Below are positions 36,257 through 48,017 of a DNA stretch of 64,000 nucleotides, one piece after another. The DNA lies in NCBI RefSeq assembly GCF_000226115.1, contig NC_016459.1, positions 3,602,501 through 3,666,500 of the forward strand, given 5' to 3'. This stretch comes from Thermothielavioides terrestris NRRL 8126. Taxonomy: Eukaryota > Ascomycota > Sordariomycetes > Sordariales > Chaetomiaceae. The notes beneath the pieces are model-generated. The model worked only from the letters and a program-made list of their open reading frames with translations, made no database searches and was not told where the DNA came from. The position numbers and the translations under genes were made by a program. The stretch's first letter is position 1. Each line of letters begins with the position of its first letter.

Positions 36257-37111
36257 TCAATTGCATGGAATGCGTCGGGCCCATTGCCACATGACTTTGG
36301 ACCTTAGGCTGACGACCGCTTCGCAACTTTCGGGCGCGTACTGTGCCGAAGCAAACCCCTCTGGAGAAATTGGCTTCGTCTCGCTGGTCTCCGTCGGTTG
36401 CGTCTCCATTCCTTCGTCCGTGCCGGCGCTAGTTGCCCCCCGATAGTTGGCCATGCTGAAGGGCGAAAACTTACTTCCCTCCTTGTCTTTCGTCGGGTCG
36501 TGGTAAATGACATCGAATTTACTTCGGTCAATGTCGTTGTACACCACTCGGACAGGGCCCGGGCAGATGCCTTTTCTCCAACACCGGCTCCGCTCCTGCG
36601 GCCTGATGATCGGAAATTCAATCCACGGTGGGTCGACACTGAACTCGTAGACCCCTTCGGCCTGCTCATATCCGTGATGCCTCCTTGGGTAGCCCCTCCG
36701 GACACCGCGAGGGGCAGCTTTCACCTGGGCTTCAGCACTCCCTGCGGGGATGTACCGCCAGGGTCCAGAGAGGTTAGGGCAGGAGTACTAGTTCACATAG
36801 GTGTCAGGACCAGCGACAGGGTCAGAGAGGATCTGGGAGGGGAGTGGCGCCGTCACGCACCACCGACACATTGTCACTGGACGTGCTTGCTCTGTTAGTG
36901 CCGTAGTATTTGCTCGAATGTCGTCGGAAGAACAGAAGTTGAAACCATCGACCGAAAAGGACTTGAGACCGTCCTCGCTCTCGGTGTCGTCCGAATCGTC
37001 CTCAAGGTCCCGGCAATAGGGGCAGGACCTGCGATCATGTGGTGATGCCCTGGGCTTGTAGCCCCTGAGCACACCAAGGAGTTTGGCACATAACTTGCGC
37101 AGCACGCCCAT
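36257..37111 (-). CDS. Candidate guanyl-specific ribonuclease (T1/N1/F1 superfamily) protein
   Basis: A two-exon model is proposed: 36883..37111 and 36257..36741, joined by a 141-nt phase-1 intron (237 aa). The donor is uncertain (GTCCAG at 36882, or GTCGGT slightly downstream). Exon 1 begins MGVLRKLCAKLLGVLR and carries an acidic stretch, then FNFCSSDDIRANTTALTEQA, resembling the first strand and helix of microbial guanyl RNases. Exon 2 has YPRRHHGYEQAEG, FSVDPPWIEFPII (the catalytic Glu position), a PGPVRVVYND segment (the catalytic Arg position) and VIYHDP (the final His position). The histidine normally in the YPH motif appears to be Arg here. There is no signal peptide, unlike secreted T1. 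If active it would cleave RNA after G; it could equally be an inactive derivative. The Thr/Glu-rich C-terminal extension is unusual. Confidence 0.45.
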
Positions 37112-37680
37112 TGGGTCAAGCTTGGAATTGAGTCTCGGATGGGCCAGGGGGCAGGGAACGTCTGGTCAAGCTTGGGACGGGGTGGAGAGGGAAAAAAAGC
37201 TGGCGACAAGTGCTTCTTATGTATGTATGCTAAACGCAGCTTGGATAGCATCTGGATCGCGCTGTTGCTCGCAGCTTCGCCCTCATGCCTTCCCACACCT
37301 TGTCCAAGCTTAGAGATACAGCCAGAAGTTTCCGGCACAGATTTGGTTCAGGCGTCAACAACTTCGGCTTCCTAAACTCCTACATCAAAAGACACCCAGA
37401 TGCTCAGACTGATTGCTCACAGCCCAAGTTCAAAGTCTGAACTAGAGGCCAATGTACATGGAGAGACGGTGGTTTCTGAAGGTTTCAGAATACCAAGACG
37501 GCGTGTTTTTCAGGAAGAACATGGATGTCTCAGAAACCATTGTGATGTCTCGGGTAGTTGTGTTAAAGCCAGGCATAACTGGTCCATGCTTGAGCAGGGC
37601 CATTGCGTCCGCAGGCCCAAGGAACCTTCCGGAAGAACTCATCCCCCATTCAGGCCCCCAGGCAAAACCAGAGCACAGTC
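37112..37680. other. Intergenic region
   Basis: This lies between the start of the RNase-like gene (-) and the 3' end of the PKS gene (-). The open frames show no recognisable protein. It likely holds the promoter of the former and the 3' UTR of the latter. Confidence 0.6.
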
Positions 37681-40600
37681 CTAGGCCAAGCCCAACACCC
37701 CCGCCACGATATCCCCAGCCCTTCCAAGCGCCTCAGCCACCCTCGCGGCATAGGCCGGCTTGGCCGAGACAGAAAACCTCGTGTGGCCGTTGCGCACGCC
37801 GCAGTGGATGTAGACGCCGCGCTCGCCTTGCATGAGGAAGCCGCCGGCGTCCCAGTGCTCAGCGTCGAAGTCGTCGGGCACGAAGCGCGCGAACCCGAGT
37901 TTCACGTCCTGGCCGGGCCCGCCGCGGCGCGTGGCCGCCCAGGCGCGCGTCCGGAACAGCGCCGGCAGGTTCTGCTCGGCTGCCGTCGCTGCTGCGACCT
38001 CCCGCGCGTCGTCGGCGGCGGCGCTGGTGGCGGCGAAGTGCAGCGCGTACATGGGCCCCACGACGCCGTGGCCGCGGCCGGCCTCGACGAGGGCACGCGC
38101 GTACGACGCGGCGGCGCGGTCGAAGAGGGCACGGAGCTGCGCGGACCGGTCGCGATCCGCGGCGGTGGCGGCAGCGCCGGCGGCCGCCTGGACGACAAAA
38201 TCCCGCGTGGCCTCCGAGACCGTCTGCACCCACTCGATGCGGCCGCGGGCGAAGCCGCCCAGAGAGACGTTCTCCCACGCTGGGCGGGGACTGGGTTCGC
38301 CGTCGACGAGGTGGACGGCCAGGAGGGCGGTGAAGTGCGCGGCCGCATTGGGCGGCGCACGGCTGGCCCGGAGGGCGTCGAGGCTCAGGCGGGAGACGTC
38401 GACCACTCGGTTGTCGAAGGGGCCGAAGGCGCGCCAGCGGTCCTGGATGTGTTCAATGCGTTGCAGGGCGGCAGGGCTAATGTTGTTCCAAGTAAGCTCT
38501 TGAATGCCGATAGGACTAGCCTCGCCCGAGGAGGACCCTGCTGTAGGAATGGTGCAAGAATCCTGCTGCAGCGAGCGGAGTAGGTGGGCGTGCAGGCTGC
38601 GCGGATCGAGGCCATCGAGTTTGGCGTGTTCGTATGTCTCGGCGGACAGACCGTTGGCAGTCACGACCAGCTGGAATGTCTTATCGAGCCAGCGGTTGGC
38701 GAAGGGGCGGCGCAGACCGTTGAGAAGGAATTGTGTGTACCGATCTGTGGAGCCGGCCGGAGACTCGTCATCGAGACAGACCACGAATGCGGCTGCACTG
38801 ATAGCAGCTAAGGTAGTAGCGTTGTTGGGGTCTTGTTCAAGATCTCGACGGATCTGTTTGTCAGGGAGGTCACAAAAGTTAGCGCAGCTGGCACACGACA
38901 ATTGCTGAATGTACCCATGAGGTCCCTAATCAGGAGTGTGAAGAAGTGGGAAAAGTGCACGTACCGAAGCCCAGGAGTCACGGTCGTCAGCAGTGAGAGT
39001 GCAGACGGACGGACGTGGCTCCTCCGATGCCCGGAGAATCTCCTGGAATGCAGCACGAACCGCCGAGAGATGCAGGGGAGATTGGCCATCGGGGAGGGAA
39101 AGCAAGAAAATGTGGCCGCGCCGGAGGACAGCAACGGTGTGGTTGGGGGGGTAGCGCTCCATCCGGTCCAAGCCGGGCGCCGGAAGCCGGGTAGCATAAA
39201 ACAGCCACTCCCGGCCCTCGGAGTTGACTGGCTCGCCGTGAAGGGTGTCCGGGGCCATGGTTCCATCGGCCACGCGGCGGGCGAACTCCATGGCGGCCAC
39301 GGTCAAGACGGCGGCGCGCATGGCCTGCGAATGTGCAGGCGCGCCTTCGACGGGATGGAATAGGGAAAACTGGTCAGCCTCGATGGTGGAGTCGCGACGC
39401 TCCAGGTACACCTGGCGCTCGTAGGCGTCTGCAATGGAGTCGGGCCCGGCCGCTTCGAGCCGTCGGAGGAGCGCAGGGCCAGGCCCTTCGAGAAAGGCCC
39501 TCACGGCGTCCGCTGTCTCGCGCTGGTCACTTTCGGAGTCAATGGCTCGGCGGGAGTCCTCGAAAGCGCGGAGCGTATCTTCCAGTGCCGGGAGCGGGAG
39601 GGGGGGCAACTTGGGAGGGGCAGGCTCCGCGCTCAGGGGTCTGGTTGGACTAGGCGCCGTGGTAGCCACAGTGCTCGTCGAATTGGGCGTCGGGGAAGCA
39701 GAGTCGATCGACAGCGGGGGCGTTGCTGCCTCTTGCTTTTCCATTTTGTCGGCACTGCTGCGGGTTTCCTGGGCACGTTGACCGGCCGCCAGGACGATAG
39801 CCGAGCGCCGCGCGACTTTTCGGGCCAGGTCGCCGAAGGTCTGGGTCGTCAAGATCTCGGAAGTCTGCAAAGGCGCGTCCAACTCTCTGGCGATCCAGTT
39901 ACGCAGTTCGATGGCGACAAGGGAATCCAGGCCGAGGTCGAGGATGGAGCCGGCCCGCTCGCTCGCCTGCTTGGCATCGGCAGACCCGAGTTTGACCAGT
40001 TGGCCTGCCATGGCGCGGGCGATGAGATGGATTACGGCCTCGGGGTCCGTACAGCGTTCTATCGTCTCTCTCAAAGACATCTCGGCGCCAGGGGTCTTCG
40101 AGGCGGAAAAGGAAGCCTCCTTTGCGGGCGCAGCGTTGTCTTGTTGCCGAACGTGGCAGAAGAGGGCCGAGTGCATAGTACCGTTGCGAGTGGTCGCGCG
40201 CGCCAGAGAGCCAGTGTCAAAGCCGATGATGGCCTGGGGCAGAGGAGGAATATGCTTGGCGGCTGCCCCAAGCGCATAGTCAAAGAAACGAGACAACTCG
40301 GCATGACTGATGGGTCTCAAGCCGGCACGCCGAATAGCTTGTAGGCGCACCTCGTGGCTGACGGTGTGCACGGCATCCTCGATCCACCCGATATTCAGCG
40401 ATAGGTAGCCCGGCCCGCGGGCCCGGGCGACGGCGTCCTTGACGGCATTGCCAGCATTGTAGGCTGACTGACCGGCGGTGCCAACAATATTAACGGCCGA
40501 GGACAAGGCGATGAAAAACTGCAACTGAGGCCCCGCGAAGACACGATCGAGCACTAGTGTGCCATCCGTCTTGACATGGCTCACAAGCCGGAAGTCATCA

Positions 40601-43600
40601 AACGTGATCGACTCCAGCGTGCTGTCCTTGAAGACAGAGGTGGATTGGATGACGCCGCGTACAGGGGGCAAGCCCTCGCGGACCAGAGCGGCCACCGAGG
40701 CACGCAGGGCGCTCTCATCGGTGATGTCGCAGGCGACGCAGGTTAGCTGGCAGCAGCCCGCGGGACTCTCCTGCTCGAGCTGCGCCTGCCGCTCGCGGAT
40801 TTCCTCGGGTTCAGCACGGCGGCGCGAGAGCGTGACGATGCGCCTCGCCCCGCGCCGCGCCAACAGCAGCACCCACCGCCAGCCGAGATCACCGAGCCCG
40901 CCGGCGACGACGTACGCACCGTCCGGGTCCAGCGCGTGCGAGACTAATTCGTCATCGCTGGGCTGCCGAGGACCAACGGAGGCCCGCACCAATGAGCTCG
41001 GCGCGGCCTCAATCACGACCCATGCCGTGCTAGTGCGCAGGAGGCGCCGCGCGTCGGCCAGCTGGGCGACATCGTACAGGGGCGGGTCGAAACCGCGCAG
41101 GGGAACTTCCGCAAGGGCCGGCCCGGCCCGCGCCACCAGTTCGGCAATCATGTCTGGCCGGGCGCGCAGGAGATCGGAGATGCGGCACAGGTGCAAGCTT
41201 GCATTCGGCGGGAGCTTATGAGGCTGCAGCTCCCCGGCCAGGGAAGGGGAGACCCGGCGGGGGGCCGCACCATTACCAACCGCGTCGACAACGACACCGA
41301 AGGGTTTAAGGCCAGCCCAGGCGGCGGACGGCACCCGCTCACTGCCGGCTAGGATGATGGCATCGATGGTGCCGGGCGCCAAGTAGCCAGGGTTCCCGCG
41401 GCGGGGGGAGAGCGAGAGCGACTCGCGGGTCACGAGCACGTGTTCCGGATCGATCTCGAGCAGCTCCGAGACGCGCCGTGCAGCGACCGCGTCGGCGGCG
41501 GTGGCGAGGACGCGCGCACCGAGGCGCCGTGCCACGGCGACGGCTGCACGGCCAACATCGCTCAGCGGGTTGTGGACGAGAACCGATGCACCAACGGCCG
41601 AGGGCGTGAGGCGGGCGAGGTTGTGCAGAGCGTGGCAGGCAGCAAGCGTGGGCAGGAACAGCGCAGCGCCAGCAGCGGCAGGCACGCCAGGGGGCAGACG
41701 GGCGATGTGCGCACGGGCCACGCGCGGGCGGCTGGCACCGGCAGCTGGCGAGAGCGCAACGACAGGTGTGCCAGGCAGCAGAGCATCAACGTCGCCAGCG
41801 CTAGCGCCTGCACCGTCACCAACACCGATTTTGGCGGGGCCTCCCGCACCTGCGACATTGCCGCAGTAAGCATATGGGCCATCGGACTCGGAGAGCACAA
41901 ATGCCCGGGTCTCAATCTCGACGACATTATCCGGTAGGATATTGCCCTCGTCCTCGTCCTCGTCGACAAAAACATCGTCGCTGCTGTCGGCGGCCAGAAC
42001 GAGACGTCGGGCGCCGTCCAGGAAGCGGCACGTCTGGGTCTTTATGTTGTGGCTATGAGCCTGAGCGCCCTTGAGCTGCTCGCCGTGGCTGTGGAGGACG
42101 GCGCGGTTGAGGCGCGCGCTCCGTCGCAAGCGCGGGATGAGCACGGCGCCGTCGTCACGCACACGGTACTCCCGCTCCCAATGCGCGGCAGCGGCACCCC
42201 TTCCATCGGCTGCCACCTGCGCGAGGCTGCGCGCGAGCACCTCAAGAAGCCTGTTGGCCTGTGGGTCGTCGCCCGCTTGTTGTTGCAGCAGCGCGCCGGC
42301 GCTGGCGTGCACCGTGGTGAGCCGCAAACCCACGTTCTCGGCGTGTGCGGTCCGCGCGACACCCGTGATCTTGTGCATCGGCAGCGGGCTGTCCGGGCTG
42401 AGCCAGACCATTGCGCCTGGCCGCCTCAGCAAGGCGACCGCGGCATCGAAGCACTGCGGGTCGTCGAGGATCGGCTGCGGCTGGTCGTCTAACACCAGGA
42501 TGGGAGCGCTAACCGCATCCGTGTCGGCGGCAGCGGGAGGAGCACCGGTCGCCAATGCATCCGGTGGCCCGGTGCTGACGCCCTTGTCGCGCAGTCCGGC
42601 CTCGAGTGCGGCGGCCCAGGGCAGCGCGGCCGAGGCTGATGAGGAGTGCGTGAGGATCTTGACCTGGCCGGCCAGATCCGCCTTCGCGTGGGCGAACCGC
42701 GCAACAACAACCAGGCGCCCACCGGCGGCGTCTGTGAAAGTCAACTGGACGTCCACGGTTGGACAGGTCCGCTGCAGGGCAGCGCGCCAGCCAGGATCTG
42801 CACCGGGCGGGAGCACCAGCACCAGCAGCCCGCCCGTCTTCGCGAGAGCCGTCACCTGGGCGGGAAGGGCACCGACGTCCGAGGCGAGAACCACGTCGTA
42901 CGAATGCTCCGCGAAACCCTGCGAGGCCGCGTCGTCCTTGGGGTCCAGGGCACGAGAGTGTACCTGAGGGTGGCCGACCAGCCGCTTGCGCGCCTCTTCA
43001 AAGAGGCCGGATGTGGTGTCGGTAAAGTCGTATGTCGCCAGGGTGCCGTCGTGGTCGTTGATGGCGCCCAGGAATTCGAGTGCCAGATCACCACTGCCGC
43101 CACCTAGCTCGAGCACCGATAGATTCGCCCTTTTAAAGCAGATGTGGCCAACCAAGTCTGCAAGAATCGGGTTCTGCGGGAGATCCTCTGCGCGGAGGTA
43201 ATCGATATCAGGCTGCCACTCCAGCTCGTAGCAGATACCCTCCGAGTCGGCCGCGCCATCTGGCCGAGCCGGTTGCGCGGCCATGCTTCGCAGCTCGATA
43301 GCGGAACCGGCTAAGACCAGGCCGCCCTCTGCCGTTAGGACGGATGCATCGCTCCAGACCGTGCGGAATTGCTCAGAGGTCAGCTGCGCCGAGACTTGGA
43401 CTTCGGCGCCGGGCGTGTGGAGCGCGTGTGCGTCTTTGGTGGTTGACACCAGTAGCTCGCCTATCCGGACGGGCATGACGGAGCCGGTGCCAAGGCGACG
43501 CCAAACCGCTGGGAGAGCTGTGTGCAACACGACGTCAAGGGTCGCAGGGTGGATGAAGTGAGGTGCCTGATGCCGTGCTGGCATGGTGGCTGCAATGTCG

Positions 43601-46600
43601 GGGACCTCGACCAGGGCGTTCACCTTCGAGCCGTCCGCCTTCACCGTGAGCGAGCGTATGCCCGCGAACGTAGGTCCATATTTGTTTCCAGCGGCCGCCA
43701 TCTCGAGGTAAATTTCTTTGCCTTGGCTAGTTGTGGCGTCCGCCCCAAGCTCCTCGGCAGACGGAGCTGACATCTTGATGCCCGCGTCCTTCATGCCATG
43801 CGGACCGGCGTCGGCCTTATCAGCGGCCAGCAGCCCCTGGACAACGCCGGTGCAGTATTCGTGCCATTGGCCGTCGGAAAGCGCCGTCACGGAGAAAGTG
43901 AAGTGGAACGGTGCGTCTGGCTGGCTCTTCAAAGTCAGCTGTGCTTCCACACGCTGCGGTGCGTCCGGCACAACGAGGGCGCGAACGAAGGACACGTCGC
44001 GGAAGACGACAAGCTCGAGCTCACGCTGCGGAGCTTGCTCGCGCGCGAGCTGCGCCACGGCCTCGGCAGCCATGCAGAGATAGCCCGCGCCGGGAAAGAC
44101 GACCAGCCCGTCCACAACATGGTCCGCGAGCCACGGCAGCGTGGACAGGCCGAACAGATGCCGCCAGCGCGGCTCGAGCGACGTCGAGTCGGTGATGCGC
44201 ACGCCGAGCAGGTCGTGGTATGGTTCCGCGCGGAGGCGGTGCTCGCGGCTCAGGCGCGACTCGTGCCAGTGCTTTGTCGAGTGGTCCCAGGCATACGCCG
44301 GCAGGTCCGGTAGCACGGCAGCGGTGACCAACCCCGGGGCTAACGCGGCGGCGGCCTCCAGGTTCACCTCGATGCCGCGCTCGACGAGGGATCCTGTGAG
44401 GGCCAGCGCGCTGGAGACGGCGCTCACCTTGCGCTGCAGCGCCGACCGGTACTCGTACTCGAAGCTCGGCACGTCTTGCGCGGCCAGGCATTGGCGGACC
44501 GGCCCGGCCAGGGCGGAATGCGGCCCGACTTCGACGAAGAACGCATGCCCCCCGCCGTGGTCGTGGTGTCTGCGCGCCAGCGTCTGCACGGCGTCGGAAA
44601 AGCGCACCGGCGACACAAGGTTATTGACCCAGTACGAGCTGTCGAGTTCGTCCGACCAGGGGAGACCGGTGACGGAGGAGATGAAGGCGATGTTGCCCTG
44701 GTCGCCGGTGCTCGGCGGCGCCTCTACGTCCATGTCGCCCAGCCGCTCGCGGTACTCGTCCGCCACGGCGCGCATGTGATGGCTGTGGTACGCCGTGTCG
44801 ACACGCAGCTTGCGGCAGAAGGTGCCATCTCCGCGGGCGGCGATGCGCGCGGCCACCTCATCAACAGCGTCCGCGTCGCCCGAAATCGTCACGCTGCTGG
44901 GGCTGTTGATACAAGCTATCCTCGCCTCTCCCCGGGTCAAGTCACGGAGATGCGGCTCGGCGTCCTGCGGGCCCAGCCCGACGGCCAGCATCGCACCACG
45001 CGGCAGGCCGCGCGTCTTGCACACGTCGGCCACGAAGCCGCGGTGGAAGGCCACGCGCAAGGCGGCGCGGTGCGACAGCCGGCCCGCCGTGTACGCGGCG
45101 GCGATCTCGCCACTGGAGTGGCCGACGACGGCCGACGGGCGGACGCCGAGCGCGCGCAGCAGCGCCGCGAGAGCGATCTGCACCGCCGTGGTCGCCGGCT
45201 GCGCGATCTGCGCCTCGTTGATCTTGTCGCTGTCCTCCCGCAGCAGCTCAACTTCCAGGTCCCACGCGGCTCCGAGCGAGTGGAGCATGTCGCGCGAGGC
45301 GCGGATGGAGTCGCGGAACACGGGCGACGGAGTGGCCGCCTGGAGGAGCTCGCGGCCCATGCCGGCCCACTGGGCGCCCTGTCCCGTGAAGATGAACAGG
45401 ACGTCCGGTTTTGCCGGGACGCGCTCTTTTGGAGGCGAGGCAAGACCCTGACCCAGCGCCTCCAGAAGTGAATCTCTATCCTGAGCCACGCAGCTGAATC
45501 GCCAGGGTAACAGGGAGCGCCGCTGGCACAGCGTGTAGGACAGGTCCGCGAGCGGGACCTCGTCGCGCTGCTCAACCCAGTCGCGATGGCTCTGGATCAT
45601 GGCCGTGAGAGATGCACGGCTGTTGGCCGAGAGGATGAAGAGCCGGGGCGAAGGCGCCAAGCTGGAGGCAGAATTTTGTTGTTGTTGTAAGTACGGTCCC
45701 CTCTCCAGAATGGCATGGGCGTTTGTGCCGCCATAACCGAAGCTGTTGACAGAGACGCGGGGGGTCACTCCGGCGGCATGTGGCCACGGTATCTGCTCTG
45801 TGGGAATGCGGATAACATCCAGCGGCAGCCCGGGCTTGGGGTTGGCGAAGCCGGCCACGGGCGGGATCGTTTTGTGGTCGAGGATCAAAGCGGCCTTCAG
45901 GACGCTGGCGAGGCCGCTCGTGCTTTCGGTGTGGCCGATGCTCCCCTTGTTCGAGCCGACGTACAAAGGCAGCGAGCGGTCCGTCCCGGTGAAGACGTCG
46001 GCGATGGCGGCTAGCTCTTCCTGATCGCCCGCTACTGTGCCCGTGCCATGGGCTTCCACATAGGCAGTATCGTGCGGCCTCAGGCCGAGGCGGGCATATA
46101 CAGAGCGGATTAGGTCCGCTTGGGCAGAGCGGCTGGGGTGAGTAATGCCCGAGGCGGTGTAGCCGTCTTGGTTCACGCCCGTCCCTAGGACCACGGAGCG
46201 GATCGGATCGCGGTCGCGGAGGGCGTCGCGAAGCCGCTTCAGCACCATCACGACAAACCCCTCGCCGCGGCCGTAGCCCTCGCCGCGGACGTCGAAGGGG
46301 TAACACCGGCCGGTGCTGCTGAGCATGTGCAGGTTACTCATGCCGACGTAGGCGTCGGGCGCCAGACTCAAGTTCGCAGCCGCCACCACGGCGGCGTCGG
46401 CCTCGCCGTCCCGCAGGCTCAGGCACGCCTGGTGCAGCGCGACGAGGCCACCCGAGCAGCCGGTGTCGAGGGTGACGGACGGCCCGCGCAGGTCCAGCGC
46501 GTGCGAGACGCGGTTCGCCAGGATGGCCATCCCCGTGCCGATGGTGTAGTACGCGGGCAGGTCGAGCAGGTCCTTGGTGAGGCTCCGGTCGTAGTCGGTC

Positions 46601-46998
46601 GTGAAGATGGCCGCGTGCACGGCCGTCCGCGTGCCCCGCGCCCGCTCGAGCGGCCAGCCGGCCGCCTCGAGCGCCTCGTAGGTCAGCTCGAGCAGGATGC
46701 GCTGCTGCGGGTCCATGGCGGCCGCCTGTGCCGGCGACAGGTGGAAGAAGGCATGGTCAAAGTCGCGCACGTCGCCCGTGATGAAGTGCCCGCCCTGGTG
46801 GTTGGTGGCGCTTGGGTGGTCGGCGCTCGGGTGCCAGAACGCCGTCTCGTTGAAGCGGTCTGCCGGCACCGGAGTCCACGCCGACGTGCCTTGCGAGAGC
46901 AGTGACCAGAACGAGTCGGGATGGTTGGCCCCTCCCGGCAGCCGGCATGACACGCCGACGATGGCGACTGGTTCAGGGGCTGAGCCGTCGGCAGCCAT
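37681..46998 (-). CDS. Highly reducing polyketide synthase with C-terminal carnitine acyltransferase domain
   Basis: Exons 38965..46998 and 37681..38904 are joined by a 60-nt phase-0 intron (GTACGT ... ATTCAG), giving 3,085 aa. Domains in order: KS (about 10-430; VTLDTGCSGGL, Cys about 181; EAHGTGT; GSIGHTES). AT (about 540-860; FTGQGAQWAGMG, GHSSGE with Ser about 628). DH (about 925-1240; LADHVVDG, His about 960). C-methyltransferase (about 1260-1450; VLELGGGSGDLALE). ER-like (about 1730-1970) with a broken NADPH motif, HNPLSDVGRAAVAV. KR (about 2010-2200; VAGGLGDLG, then SAYNAGNAVKDA). ACP (LGLDSLVAIELRNW, Ser about 2358). The carnitine/choline acyltransferase domain spans about 2470-3085, with catalytic His in TYEHAKLDG near 2771. 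KS, AT, DH, KR, ACP and cAT look functional; ER looks dead. Known PKS-cAT enzymes such as Tv6-931 of Trichoderma virens release the chain by acyl transfer to a hydroxylated acceptor. A similar ester-forming release is inferred, and the product is unknown. Confidence 0.93.
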
Positions 46999-48017
46999 CT
47001 TTTCTTCTTTCTCCTTTTCTTTCCCCTTTCTTCCTCTTCTTCCTATTCACCTTGTTTTCGAAGTAGTTGGGACGTTCTTGGGAGGGCAGAAAGTTGCCCC
47101 GCACACGAGTCTTTGCATGGCAACGTTCTTCTTTTACCTAGTGGGATACTGCCAGTCCATTTCGTGCCTACAAGACGGCTGGCTGGGTCTAGCGCTCTAT
47201 GGAGGCCGGACACCAAGCACCGCCGTTGTTGCCCCCTCTCCGCATACACAGTACAGATAAAGAAACCAGTCAAGGAACCGGTGTCTCGGAATGACAGCGC
47301 CAATTGCCAATGGGACGGAGCTAGGTCCTTCCCGCCGTCTTGGTATGCAACTCTGTGCTGATGTCGTGGTGCCGTTATATGCGGCGCAGCCGTTAGGCAG
47401 CGAATTGCGGCCTCGGCCTGGCACACGCAATACCTTGGTATAGGGCGCGGAGAGGACAGTACAAATTAAGACCCAAGGGGGCATCTCGGCTTCCGAACGA
47501 CCGGGTCCAAGAGAGGCGCAGTCGGCTGTTGATTGCTTCAACCAACGCCGAACCTCCGGCCTGAGTTTTACCGCGGCGCCACGTAAGACGGGACATCTTC
47601 CACATAATGGGAAGGTGTGATTATCACGCCGTACGATGCGCAGAACACTCCGTGCCTGCAGCGTTGAGTGGCATCATAGAAGCAGGAGAAAAGGGGCGCG
47701 GGCCTGATACCCGCGCCAGGGGTCCCCACCGAAGCAGATCCGAAGCGATTCGGGCCCTTGCAAAGCACCCAGGATCCCCACCTGATAGGCTAGCGCAAGG
47801 GTCGGTTCTGCAGACTTACGTGACATTTCGGCGGGTATTTCTGCATGATCTGCTCCTGCTTAGCGTACAAGAGGCCATGACCGGAAGTATTCATACATAT
47901 GTACAAGTGATCACCGTTACACGAAGTTACATGCCCCGTGGCACAGCCGGGCACAGCGCCCATCATCTCTCTCCACCGGGGCGCGCCCCTCCCCCCCCCC
48001 CCCCCACTCCTGAGACA
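46999..48017. promoter_or_regulatory. PKS upstream region
   Basis: About 1 kb lies between the PKS start codon and the 3' end of the SAT4-like gene, both on the minus strand, so it contains the PKS promoter. Immediately upstream of the ATG (47000-47050) the plus strand is a pyrimidine run, making the leader purine-rich. A C15 run occurs near 47991-48005. No open frame is convincing. Confidence 0.5.

Noticed and set aside
37603..38583. Long plus-strand ORFs overlapping the PKS-cAT gene
   Set aside because: They are mirror frames caused by high GC3 on the coding strand and have no recognisable domains.
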